In this document: piece by piece, positions 45,269 to 56,295 of the stretch
Layout of the letters: every line of letters starts with the position of its first letter
Numbering within the stretch: the stretch's first letter is position 1
Source: Amylostereum areolatum
Taxonomy: Eukaryota; Basidiomycota; Agaricomycetes; Russulales; Stereaceae
DNA length: 64,000 bases
Direction of reading: 5' to 3'
NCBI GenBank assembly: GCA_012932865.1
Contig: SAXG01000044.1
Location: forward strand, 248,001 to 312,000
The notes under the pieces: model-generated
The model's database searches: none
What the model was told of the DNA's origin: nothing
What the model saw: the letters and a program-made list of their open reading frames with translations, nothing else
Position numbers and translations under genes: made by a program

Positions 45269-47095
45269 ATGCCCCTCCTCGACGTGCAATCTCACAAAGC
45301 ACAGCTCATTCTGACCGCCGCCGGTGCCGCGCTTGCCACCGCCTCCCTCCTCAGCGTCTACAACGCGCACACCCGCCGTGCCAAAAGGCGCGACCTCGAG
45401 CATGACGTCCGGAGCTCGCTTGCGGCCTCGGGCACCACCGGTCACTTTCCCTCGTTCGACTCCAGCCCTGACCTCAAGGGCAAGCAACGCCAGCAAGACC
45501 CACCGAATCCGGAGTCCGAAGGCGTCCAATATGTGTACGACGAAGACCTGATCAAGGAGCAGCTTGCGAGGAATTACGCCTTCTTCGGCGAAGAGAGCAT
45601 GAAGAAAGTGCGCGGCGGGTCTGTCGTCGTCGTCGGCTGCGGTGGTGTTGGGAGCTGGGCAGCCGTCATGCTCGCACGATCGTATGTGCGCCTCACATCT
45701 CACACTGGAGTTGATTCTCACCTATAGCGTGCAGCGGTGTCTCCAAAATCCGGCTTATTGATTTCGACTACGTGACGCTCTCCTCGCTAAACCGGCACGC
45801 GACTGCGACCTTGGCCGACGTAGGCACGCCCAAAGTCCTCTGTGTCGCGCGCACGTTGCAACAAATCGCGCGATTTGTCCAAGTGGATCCGCGCATCGAG
45901 CTATGGCGCGCTGGAGAAGGCTCGGACTTGTTGGACGGCGCGGACTGGGTTATAGGTGCGCTACCATTCCATACACCGTTCGGCATACTTTTTTTCTGAT
46001 ATAATATTGGACTTCCGCCAGACGCAATAGACAACATCCATACAAAAGTAGATCTCCTCAAGCACTGCGTCCAGAACAACATCAAGGTACGCACCTTACC
46101 ACTATCCAGCCACGCGTTCTTCATCTCAAAATTTCAGCCAGGTGTTCTCCTCCATGGGCGCAGGAGCTAAATCTGATCCTACGCGTATTCAAATCGCCGA
46201 CCTATCTGCGACGCACTACGACCCCCTCGCGCGCGCGGTGCGCCAACGCTTACGCGCTGCGTTGTCCTCCACAGACCTCTGGAAATCCGTCGAGATCCCC
46301 GTGGTGTACTCAACGGAGGTCCCCGGCGACGTAGCTCTCCTCCCCCTTGCCGAAGCAGAGTTCGAAAAGGGCAAGGTCGAAGAACTCGCCGCCCTTGAAG
46401 ACTTCCGCGTGCGCATACTGCCTGTACTTGGTGCGTTTACCATGACCTATCACAACCAGTGACTATATGCTGATTTGGTTTATGCAAGGCCCTCTGCCTG
46501 CGTTGTTCGGTCTGCATATTGCGACATATATCGTCTGTGCTCTCGCAGAGAAACCTCTTGAGCGGCCCCTCCCCGTCAGGCATCGCAAAAAGCTTTACGA
46601 GCGTCTCTGGAAGGATCTTCTTCATCGAGAGGAACGCATCGCCGGACACCAACTCGGGTATGCTTTCCCCATCCTCGTCGTCGCAACATACCTGACACAC
46701 CCCCTCTTTCCAGAACCCTTCCATTGTCCCACAACGACATTGCCCTAATCTTCGAAGACATCTCCCTAAGCAGGTCCATAGTTCCCCCCCATGCAACCTG
46801 CGCTCGACCTGCACTTCTCCGATGGGACCCCTCGCGCCCGCTTTCGGTGGAGAACTGCGTTGTTGCGGAATTTAAGGAAGCGGAGCGCGCTGTGCGGGAG
46901 GTGTTTGGCGTTCAAAACCTCGTGGAAGGTCAACTCGACACTGTTCCCGTCGTCGACGCCCACGGAGACGCGCTACCCGAGGGTACATCCCGTCAAGTCC
47001 GCGCACCGGAGCGAGTGTGGGGTGAAGAGGTGGCCGGCGTCGTACAGGTGAGATTAGACGAGGCGAAGCGGTTTGAGAAGTGGGCATTGCAATAA
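45269..47095 (+). CDS. TcdA/Tcd-type E1-like enzyme (tRNA t6A dehydratase family)
   Basis: ThiF/E1-superfamily ATP-dependent enzyme; the fungal Tcd1/Tcd2 group converts t6A at position 37 of tRNAs to its cyclic form and sits on the mitochondrial outer membrane. A hydrophobic helix lies near the N-terminus (LILTAAGAALATASLLSVY, residues 12-30), as in Tcd1/2. The nucleotide-binding motif is VVVVGCGGVGSWAAVMLARSG, then IRLIDFDYVTLSSLNRHA, and later DAIDNI(H)TKVDLL and VFSSMGAGAKSDPTRI. C-terminal part: IPVVYSTE, PALFGLHIATYIV, then a 100-residue tail. About five introns (about 45681-45730, 45956-46020, 46087-46144, 46434-46489, 46660-46718). Every junction keeps frame without forced shifts. Confidence 0.88.
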
Positions 47096-47227
47096 AAGAC
47101 AATTTTGCGCACTCTTCGTGCCTACACCTAGTACTTACCCGATTCTTCGATGAACAACGACAAGTAACATTAAAGCAAGGCCAGTAGATATTTGTATACA
47201 TTCAAAGAAATCGAGGCAACCCCACGC

Positions 47228-48336
47228 TCACATCAAGTTCAATGGCCGTTCCACTTCGTCCTTGACGCCGAACTCCACATCCATGACCGTGGAGTTGAAG
47301 CCGCCGATTGTGAGACCCATACGCTGGCGCGTGCGGGGCTCCCATCCTTCGGGAAGACGTTCCTCACTGAGTATAGTGTACAAGTCCCGCGTCTGCCCGC
47401 CAAAGATGGTGAGCATGGTGGAAGAGCTAGAGGGAATCAGCATGCGAAGAAAGGAGAGCATCGAAGAAGACAGCTCACTTGGACGACCCAAATAACTTGT
47501 GTCCCATGTCCAAGGAGTATTGCGGGTTCGTCCTTCTCGCCTCCTTTCTACATTCATCCAGTGCACGTGACAGGTCCCCCGGAGTAAGCGTATTGTCCAA
47601 GTTCACCTTCGGGTCAATGTCGAGGGCTGTGTATGGAGCAGGAGGGGGACCCTTTGGGTGATTGACGGTCATTTTGGGCGGACGCGGTTTTCCGGATGCT
47701 TTGGAAAGCAGGGAGGCGATGAGTCCGGGGTCGGGGAGCGCCTGATCCTGCTGATGGTAAGTGTCCTGGCCTGTGTCAAAATGAGTAAATGAGCCACGGC
47801 AGCAGGGACGTAGGACACACGGGTGAGTGAAGCGTCATGTTCGATACCGTTGTGGACGTCGATGTCAGAGAGGTTCAATGTATCCCTGCTATACGAGCGT
47901 CCAAGGATTTGGGACATGTAGCGCGGAACGAACAGGCAGAAGGTGGGCGCGAAGTTGTAGGTCTGGCGCACGGTACGGGTGAGCTCCTTAAAGGGAATAT
48001 CGCGCCCGTTGCGAGGGAGGATCCCTGAATGGAATGTACTGTTGGGCGTAGAGCGTGGGCCGATAAGACGAGTGACGCACCGTGGTTGGCGAGGGCATTG
48101 AGGGCAGGACATGAGCAACGACTGTCGCCGGGCTGAGGTGGGATGTACTCGGGCCATTTTCCACCGGCGCCGGGATGACCTGGAGGAATAACGGCACCTT
48201 CCTTCAATTTAGGTGTGAGAGTGTTTATGAGACCGAGGGAAAGGTCCCAGAACAAAAGACCTGTGCCGAAGAAGAATTCGAAGAGAGTAGCATAGGTGCG
48301 ACGACCCACGCGACGAAAGAAGTTGACGATGAACAT
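47228..48336 (-). CDS. Chloroperoxidase-like heme-thiolate peroxidase
   Basis: Member of the Peroxidase_2/chloroperoxidase family (heme-thiolate peroxidases, peroxygenases). Start ATG 48336 (MFIVNFFRRVGRRTYATLF) leads into a hydrophobic stretch (FFFGTGLLFWDLSLGLI), either a signal or a membrane anchor. Heme ligand motif: SRCSCPALNALANHG; the cysteine and ANHG are kept, while the usual proline before Cys is Ser. Catalytic region: LSDIDVHNGIEHDASLTR, with the EHD-S pattern of the short/chloroperoxidase group rather than EGD-R of long peroxygenases. C-terminus: MLTIFGGQTRDL, ERLPEGWEPRTRQRMGLT, NSTVMDVEFGV. Three introns keep frame. The frame is also open upstream to 48483, but 48336 best fits a short N-terminus. 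Confidence 0.85.
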
Positions 48337-48750
48337 GACGGACGTGATGGGGGGACGAAGGGAGGAGGCGAGGAAGAGGCCAGGGTTATAAAGGTGGTGG
48401 GGTGAACATCTGACAGCCAGACGTTTGAATGGAAGAAGAAGATCGCTGCCCGTTCGGGGAACGCTAATGTCTCCCATTAGCATCGTGTCCCATCACACGA
48501 CAAGGACCGGTCCACCTACGGAGGCAGGGAAGACATAACGAAGCTGTGCGTTCCGAACGACTTCCGGGCGTTCATGATCTAATTCCGAGGCGTTGAACGA
48601 GTCTTATCGACTCCCTGTTGATAGAGGAAAGCTGGACGCAGCTGGGAGCCTGAGAACGGAAATCTTGCGTGAACATACCGGAACGTGCGAAACTGGCGAT
48701 GTCGGTAGTACGAGTCCGGCAAATCAAGGCAGGTGGTTTGCGCTTGTCAT
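48337..48750. other. Intergenic, no gene seen
   Basis: Spacer between peroxidase and Rsa3-like genes. Short frames only. Confidence 0.4.
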
Positions 48751-49504
48751 TCATACATATATTACGTCAAACACATATCTGCTGGCATATGAGTGAGAAT
48801 GACAAGGGGGAGAAGTACGCCACACACCTAAGCAGATGCACTGTTCAATACAACGTCCATCTCGTTCATATCCCGTACTTTTGTCTCCACCAGCCCGTGA
48901 GGAGAATACATCTGCGCCCGACGCTAACGAGTCGATCAGCAGCGCCAACCTCGAGGTTGACATATTCGGTTCCTGCGAACGTACATCAGCTCGGTACTTA
49001 TACGGTCCTGCAAAAACAGAGGGCGCAACGGACTTTGCGAATCTGCTCAAGGTCATCGCGGAAGCCGTCCGCGACAGACGCCATCCAGAATTTTCGGAAT
49101 CGGTCTTTGAGTACTTGTTCTGCCTGTGTATCCGCAGAGGGCTGGGCAGGGAGGAATGGAGGAATCGGTGCCGGCGGTGGCGAAGGTGAAGGTGTGCGGC
49201 GTTTCCGGGGTTGAGCTTCCTGAGCGACGGGCCCTGCGGCGGGCTCATTCATGTCTACATCGTTATCAGAGTCTGAAGAGGAGGCCGAAGACGATGATGA
49301 AGATGAGGAGGATGAGGATGAAGACGAAGATGGGGCGGCAGCTTTGGGGGTTGGCGCCGATTTCTTGACAATCTTGACAACCTGCTTGGTGGTACTCTCG
49401 TCGGAAGAAGAGTCAGAAGAAGAGGAAGAAGAGGATGAGGAGGATGCGACGCGTCGTTTGCGCTTCCTGTTGCGCTTTCTCGGCGCAGTCTTTGGGGGCG
49501 CCAT
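48751..49504 (-). CDS. RSA3: Rsa3-like ribosome assembly protein
   Basis: Starts MAPPKTAPRKRNRKRKRRV, a basic nuclear or nucleolar targeting type N-terminus, followed by serine runs alternating with acidic residues (about residues 20-80), then the family core: LKDRFRKFWMASVADGFRDDLEQIRK, intron 48973-49033, EPNMSTSRLALLIDSLASGADVF. In yeast Rsa3 takes part in early 60S ribosome assembly with the helicase Dbp6. The residues after GADVFSS (about 45 codons to TGA 48751) look unlike the family and may mean a missed splice site. A longer N-terminus from 49612 is possible but less likely. Confidence 0.75.
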
Positions 49505-49954
49505 GATCGCTGCAGCGGCTGAACAAACGAGCTTCAAGGGCTTCCGCGAAATTGTGCGGGGCACCGGCCCGCCATCCGGGCGAGCGCTTATCCGGATTCT
49601 TCGCAAGCGCATGGCGGGCGCAAGCAGTTATAATCCTTGACGTTGTTTCTTACCGACATCTCTCAAATCTTGCCACGTTCACACAGTGTTTTATCTCGGA
49701 AGTAAAGCAGAGACAAGACCTGGTTTTGACGGTCGAGCAGGGCAAACCCGGCACCCCCATCCAACGCGCCGTAGATAACTACGTGCGCGCCGCCGCCGTG
49801 CGGTCTTGCCGGGTGCCAGGGGAGCAGCGACGGTTACCCATACGCCACCCACTCAAACCCACGGTACGAGAACAATGCTCGCCCACCACTCGGCCGAGGT
49901 ACGAGCTCGCCGGAGTTGGATTCACACTACATGGAGGCATGGTGATAGCTATAT
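49505..49954. other. Intergenic upstream of the Rsa3-like gene
   Basis: Promoter side of the Rsa3-like gene; no further gene recognised. Confidence 0.4.
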
Positions 49955-50457
49955 ACTCCCAGATGTTCTGTGGGACGAGATCAGTGGCGCGCTACGAGGA
50001 ATAGACGGGACACATACCACACCCAAGATAGTCCAGAGAGTCCGACCCAAGCTTGCGCGCCACAAGCGTCGACGATGAGTAGAGGAGGACCGAGGTTGGG
50101 TGGCGACCTACCTACAAGATCTTGAAGGTTGACAAACTTGAAGGTTTAACTAGGTCTTGAAGTCTTGAAGACTTGAGGATTAAAAGGCTTGAGGCATGAT
50201 GTTTCTATAGACTCCCAGATGTTCTGTGGGACAAGATCAGTGGCACGCAACGAGGAATAGACGGGCCACATACCACACCCAAGATAGTCCAGAGAGTCCG
50301 ACCCAAGCTTGCACGCCACAAGCGTCGACGGTGAGTAAAGGAGGACCGAGGCTGGGTGGCGACCTACCTACAAGATCTTGAGGGTTGACAAACTTGAAGG
50401 CTCAACTAGGTCTTGAGGTCTTGAAGACTTGAGGATTAAAAAGCTTGAGGGCTTGAT
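49955..50457. repeat. 256-bp direct tandem duplication
   Basis: Copy 1 (49955-50210) and copy 2 (50211-50457) both start ACTCCCAGATGTTCTGTGGG and both contain AGTCCAGAGAGTCCGACCC and a stretch of CTTGAAG/CTTGAGG words. They differ at scattered, mostly C/T or G/A sites. No coding frame. Each copy ends in short internal repeats of ACTTGAGG type. Confidence 0.85.
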
Positions 50458-52185
50458 GCACACGAGAGAGGGGGGGAGGAGCTGAAGGATAGTCAGCCCC
50501 AGCGAGAAGGCTTTTATACCCGTCTCTTCAGGAACTGATACCCCGGCGGAGTGCGGAGAATGGATCGTCAAAGCGTAGAACGTGAGGCACGTGTACGACG
50601 AGAAAGGCTAGTGCGGCCAGGCCCGATGTGAAGAAGCCTGATGAGAATGATAGAGGGCTTTGTGTTTTCCGGCGGACCCTGACGGACCTTGTGTTTTTTG
50701 TCGAATTGTTGTGACGGATGAGGAACAACAGCCTGAGCGCGCCTCAGTGGCCTCGCAGTGACGCGTCGTGCCACGCGCACGTGCTGAGAAAGTTCTGTCG
50801 GTGCCGAAATCAAATGCGCTGCCGCGTGCTGCCGCGCACTCACTCACCTTGGGCTTTCAAGGAGCCTCCTCGAAGGCCAGAATATCCTTCAATTCTGCGT
50901 GTGTTTGTTTTCCCAAACTCGTTTCTCGACGTCTCGTGGACAAAAACCCGATGCCGGTGGCAGTGGCACTGAAGCACTCGCTCTTCCCGGCTCCTCTTCC
51001 TTGATGCAGTCTAGTGAAGTCGGGCTACTGGGCCCATAATATTGTTCCTCGGGCTCCACATCACTGTATGTGCCACCATGCACCATTATGGACATGTTTT
51101 TCTGACTCGGGTGGGAACATCGATGGGGGAGTCTAGGGCCTGAGGCTCGTGTGGACCAGTTGGCGGATTCTCCCCAGATACTGGTGAAAATAAGATTGAC
51201 CCGCTTGCCCAGCATTGTGGTAGGCCATTACACAACTTCACACAATGACAAGGATAGCCGACCTGCCTCGTGGATCTAGGCAATACGGTATTGTTTGCGT
51301 GCGTCACCTCCTTCTCTATCAACGCTGAGCGCTGAGCGGCAACACCTTCAGCAGCCCATTCTTTTTGACCCCTGCGTTACAGAACCCGGCGATACACTTA
51401 GACATGACTAACTTCCATTTCTCCAATGGCCTTTGCAGTTGTGACTGCAGTGGCGTAAGTACAGTACTCAGGCTGCGGCAGTGGAGGATTGCCGCCGAAA
51501 CCTGCTTCTCAACCGCTCAACCAGGCGCAACCTAGCCTTCAGGATTGCCCTAACTGTGATACACAGACGAGACGGTGGCAGATGCTCTCCGTGTTCGATA
51601 TGTAACCGGTTTATCTTCTGATATCCTTGACCACGCATCGTACGAATGACGACCACAGTGATTGACCCTCAAACCCTGTGCTCTTCTCAACCACCGTCCA
51701 CGTCGCATCACCGATTTTGCGCCAGCGAGAACGTCGTTGCACGCGATTCGTCAAGATTTCTCGGTCAAACCATCCTCGCGAACGCCAGTACTATAGCGTC
51801 GTAGCGATTCGCCGATGTGCCCTCATAGGCGGTGTCCAACAGATGCCAGTTCTGTCATGTTGCCAGGATCATGGATCAGCGTAGTCGGATACCTGCATTA
51901 CGCTGCGATCAGCGTTGATGAGGAGACCGTTCAGCCAACTTCCAGTAACTCAATGAATAAGAGGATACTGAGCACTGACAGAGCACTGTGCAGCTTTCAT
52001 CGCCGCCGCACGTGCGCCTCGTTGTCATCACCATATATCGCCTTCATTGCGCAAGACGACCAGCGCATCGAACACAGCCCATGTCCATTCTCACCCGCCT
52101 GCGCTCTCTCCTCTCTATAAATCTCGCCGCATTCTCCTACGTCCCACAAAACACTAAAGGAATCTCCAACCTCACGCACCCCAAC
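50458..52185. other. Long intergenic stretch, no gene recognised
   Basis: 1.7 kb between the duplication and msrA. Frames up to about 108 codons exist on both strands but none shows a family motif, intron-supported extension or codon-like pattern I trust. A basic frame on minus at 50568-50843 is the most gene-like but remains unsupported. Confidence 0.4.
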
Positions 52186-52828
52186 ATGTCTGTACAAGTC
52201 GCAACTTTCGCCTCCGGCTGCTTCTGGGGCACCGAGCATATCTTCCTCAAGCAGTGGCCTATCAAAGAAGACAAGGGCATCTTGAAGACGAGCGTCGGGT
52301 ACACCGGGGGCAAGTCTGACATTGCTAACCCAAGCTACCAAGACGTTTGCACAGGTGGAACGGACCACGCGGAGGCGCTTAGGATCGAGTTTGACCCCTC
52401 CAAGCTCACATACGAGGAGCTCGTCGGTGTGTGGGTCGGTGCTCTGCAGCCACATTTTCCCTTGACATTTTTTTCGCAGAGTACTTCTACCGCACACACG
52501 ACCCCACCACCGTCAACGCTCAGGGCCCTGACCGTGGCTCTCGTACGTCTGCTCCAGTGTCATGTCTCTTGAACCCCTCCTCATCGTCACCACCTTCCTC
52601 TCGACAGAATACCGCTCTGCCATCTTCTACCACACACCCGAACAGCAGGAGATCGCCAAGCGCCTGACAGACGAAATACAGGCCAAGCACTTCGATCCGA
52701 AGGGCAAGAAAATCGTCACCCAGATTGAGGCGGCGGGACCATGGTACGACGCGGAGGAATACCACCAGGAATACCTGTTCAGGAACCCGCACGGTTATCA
52801 GTGCCCTACGCACAGGCTACACTGGTAG
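52186..52828 (+). CDS. msrA: Peptide methionine-S-sulfoxide reductase (MsrA)
   Basis: Reduces the S form of methionine sulfoxide in proteins, using thioredoxin. The active-site motif GCFWGTEHIF stands at residues 9-18, with the catalytic cysteine. Downstream: VGYTGGKSDIANPSYQDVCTG, HAEALRIEFDPSKLTYEELV, intron, EYFYRTHDPTTVNAQGPD, intron, QYRSAIFYHTPEQQEIA and C-terminal EEYHQEYLFRNPHGYQC. Both introns (about 52427-52479 and 52546-52607) keep frame. The start at 52186 gives a normal-length cytosolic enzyme; the frame upstream (to 51988) could add a leader but lacks conservation signs. Confidence 0.92.
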
Positions 52829-53397
52829 ATGGGAGAAGGGCGTTTCAGATGTAGTCGCACACCATAGACTCGTTTTGGATTGAAGTGTATTATTGCTTGT
52901 ATGCTATGGATATGTTCTACAGAACGGGAAGACACGTGTCAGGCCGCAAAAGAAAAGCAACGTGAGACTACTTCAGGACAAGGGTTCGAGCTCGAGGAAG
53001 GAGGATGAGGGAGACACCATCAGAGGTATGACCAGCCCGTCCCTTTATAATAACAAGGTAGGGTGTGCCGAACGGGCGATGTCAGCACTCAGTCCCACCC
53101 GAAGGGGGTCGAAGCTCATTCGCACTGCACTACGGTCCTCATCACAGGCGTTTTTGATCGTGGAAGGATGAAGAGAGCGAAAAATTCGTGTCGCAATTTT
53201 TAAAGGAAACCGATTGGTCACGTGATGACACGCGTCGCGTCGAAACGCTCGGTACCTGACAATAAGTACTCAGCCTCAGTACTGTACTAATAAGTACTAA
53301 GTACTAAGTCATCGAGTCATTGCGGAGATACAGCCATATAAAACGGTGCGTACGATACCTCGCTGGATCACAATCTGCTGAGTTTCCGGATGCAGTC
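52829..53397. other. Intergenic, no gene seen
   Basis: Spacer between msrA and the Nudix gene; short repeats of AGTACTAAGTA near 53265-53310. Presumed 3' end and promoter. Confidence 0.45.
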
Positions 53398-54591
53398 ATG
53401 ACCGACAAAATTCTGTCCTTCATGGACATGGTTGACCTTTGCGACAACTTCCACATCTCGTCTTCCAAGGCCCATGACCTGATTCCCTTCCGTGCCTCCG
53501 CAAATGGAGCAGCTCTTGGTCTTCTCTTCCCCTCCGTTGTCGATGCTCTAGTATCCCATAACGAGTACCGCGGGTCCCAAAATCTCCCAGTGCACTGGGA
53601 TATCCGTCGCGATCTCCCCATCCCTTCTGTTTCTTTTGTGTCCGAGATCACCAGTCCAGCAGCTCGTACGCATGCCATACACGATACTACTACCTGGTGG
53701 CGCGATACCGGGCTCTTCTCGAACGTCATCAGTCCCAAACTCTGGCGCGGCGAATGGTATGCCATCTACACTGATCCGTTTTCCACCCTCTCGCTCGAAG
53801 GAGGAGATCCGTTGAAGGAGGAAGAAAACCCGAACCCGAACTACGTGTTATCGATGGAACGTGCTGCTTCCGCGTTGTTTGGGGTGGTCACATACGGTGT
53901 CCACATGACGGTGTACGAGGAGGAGGATGGCGAAGTCAGGATCTGGGTACCAAGGCGGGCAGTTACAAAGCAAACGTTAGCAGCTTCACCCTTCCCATTT
54001 CTATGCATTTCACTCTTCTATCAAACAGATGGCCGGGCTATCTTGACAACTCGATCGCGGGCGGCATTCCTGCACGCATGTCCCCGCGGTGCAGTATGGT
54101 GAAAGAGTCTGCTGAAGAAGGATCCTTGTCAGAAACGCTTGTAGGGCAGCATTCTAAAGCCGTGGGCGCGGTGAGCTACTTTTACCAGACAAAAAACGGG
54201 TGGTTACAGCCCGAAGTGGAGTTTGTGTACGACATGCGAGTTCCTGGCTCTGCGCATGTGAAGCTTAGCCCGGGGGATAACGAGGTCGAGGCCTTCAAGG
54301 TGTGCCCGTTCTATGCTGTGTTTCATTTGTGATCCTGACCTCCCTCGTAGTTGATGCCACTGCAGGAGGTTATTCAACATATGCACGCGGGAGAGTTCAA
54401 GCCTAACTGCGCCGTAGGTACGAAAGATATCCGCTGTCGTCGAGTTATTATTTAACCAGCCCTAACTGACATGCCTGCTAGTCCTCATCGACTTCCTAAT
54501 CCGCCACGGCTATATTACACCAGACAATGAACCGCATTTCTTGGAAATCCAAACGCGACTACACGGGCGGTTTGACCACGACAGATGGTAA
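53398..54591 (+). CDS. Nudix hydrolase, thiamine pyrophosphokinase-related (DUF4743) type
   Basis: N-terminal half: FLDM-like start (MTDKILSFMDMVDLCDNF), LLFPSVVDAL, WWRDTGLFSNVISPKLWRGEW; this matches the DUF4743 region that precedes the Nudix fold in fungal YJR142W-like proteins. Nudix half: YGVHMTVYEEEDGEVRIWVP, GYLDNSIAGGIPARMSP, VKESAEEGSL, VGAVSYFYQTKNGWLQPEVE, EVEAFK. The Nudix box is degenerate: Met where the first Glu is usual and KE for RE, with EE kept. C-terminus after two introns: GEFKPNCA, VLIDFLIRHGYITP, RLHGRFDHDRW. Introns near 53973-54029, 54300-54363 and 54416-54480; frame is kept throughout. Confidence 0.8.
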
Positions 54592-54719
54592 CGCAATTAG
54601 AGCAAAGATGTGATAGGAGGTTCCAGACTGTAATGTATAATACCTAAAGATAACTGAACAACGGATATAGCAGGTATGGCTCGTCCATCACAACACTGTC
54701 CATGCGAGAAACCACCCAA

Positions 54720-56295
54720 TTACAGCGGAATGGTCACAGGACACTGGTACACCTCGTCCGGGTTCCTCCTGAGTATGGGTCCTTCCCTGGGCTCGCCCAT
54801 CAGCTTTCTATCGGCCTTGTTTGTCGCCACCGCGATATCGAACCAAGTACCCATCCCGAACGCCGACGGAACGCTCATCCAAAGTTGCTGCATCCCTTTG
54901 TGCATGTCCTCCCTGACCTTATCACGGCAATTTTTGCACAGCGGGGCTTCCAGATCGCGCAGAGCGCCATCTTTCAGAGGGCAGAATGCTCTCGAAATCA
55001 CATCGTGCGATTCGGTCGCTCCGTACATTTGGTCCCAGTGCTTGTGAAAGTCGCGCCCAACGTAAAGGAGCCACGTCCTGCAATCCAATCTGGCTTCTTC
55101 CACGATTTTCTTCCACTCCGCGTATTTGACGTCAAAGGGAGGATTCGTGCAAGCGGGCGAGAAGGTGGAGCCTGAAACCCAATGACGCGTAGTGCGTTTG
55201 TCGGTCGGGAGTGGCACCTTCTGAAGGAATCCAAGGGTGAAATCGTGTCGCCCGTTTAAGAGCCTCTCGCGTCCCAGCAACACGCGTGCAAGGACCTCCT
55301 TGTCACGTAGCCGGGTGCGATGAAGCAGTCCGCCCTTCCTGGTGCCCAAGTATGATGTCGGAAGGGCTATGGCGAGCTAGTTCCATCATGGCAACGGGAA
55401 GAATCATGGGTATCTCGTACTCCAGCGCGATGTGTATGCTGTGAATAAGGATGTGGATGGGCACAATGGATCGACGTCCTGCCAACGCAACCTTTTGGTA
55501 ACCCGCAAGTGTGATGGGGTATTCTGATGCGAGGATGTCCATAGCAATGTGGCGGAGGAAAGAGAGATTGCAAAGTGCGGCTGAGCTCTAACAGAGTGAC
55601 CACATCCTCGAGAAGAGCAGGCCGTTTGGGGAAGGGGTTACTGAAGTCCATATAAGCCTGCCATATCCGCGAGGTATACGCTGAGAGGAACTCACTCGTT
55701 ATAGATAACAAGGCACATCAGTGCCCACTCTCGCGCCGTGGCAAAATCACTGTCGAGAACGGGTACTCCTTTTATTGTCACTTTGTTTTCGGATACGGTC
55801 TGTTCTATCAACTTCTTCAGAACGGGGGAATGCAAGCAGAGGTGTTCGTGCTTGAGTTTGAATAGAATGTGATCTGCAGCGGATGATGATGTCGCCTTCA
55901 GTGAGGTACCAGTGAGGATGCCGGGTGTCCTTGAATGTGCCATTCGGGGCCTGTTTAAGCGAGGGCAAGACGTGGTGCTCTCTTCCCGGGCAAGAGCTTC
56001 TCTTTAGCAACCCGCCATCGTCGAAGAATTGGGTAGTGCGGTTTAGAGCGGTTGAAGTCCTCGTCGTTCATTGCCATATAGTCCACGGATTTATTTGCGT
56101 CGTAGTGTTTGTAGAGTAGATGCTCGATCCCGTCGTCTTTCCGTTGGCGTTTGGATTGTGGCTCGTCACCTGCTATGGACGGATTTCAGCAATATTCCTA
56201 GAGCATGAAAGAAATTGATACTTACTCGGTGACATTTCAGCGTCGGGAGCATCTTCCCTCTGAGAGAGATCATGAGTGCGTTTTGTGGCAGGCAT
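54720..56295 (-). CDS. BTB/POZ domain protein with frame breaks
   Basis: Start ATG 56295 (MPATKRTHDLSQREDAPDAE), one intron, then SDEPQSKRQRKDDGIEHLLY and a linker leading to a BTB-like core: HPHWYLTEGDIIIRC, HILFKLKHEHLCLHSPVLKK, EWALMCLVIY. The C-terminal part includes ALEYEIPMILPVAMMELAR, PSDIIL and a long tail with several cysteines (CPLKDG; LCKNCRDKV). BTB proteins often act as CUL3 adaptors or dimerising transcription regulators; no partner can be read here. Frame is kept only if single extra bases near 55988, 55875 and 55344 are ignored. Further introns lie near 55680 and 55590. BTB assignment rests on a short core. Confidence 0.6.

Noticed and set aside
54664..55175. Plus-strand frames at 54.7-55.2 kb
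   Set aside because: They are shadows of the minus-strand BTB gene, which carries the family-like motifs.
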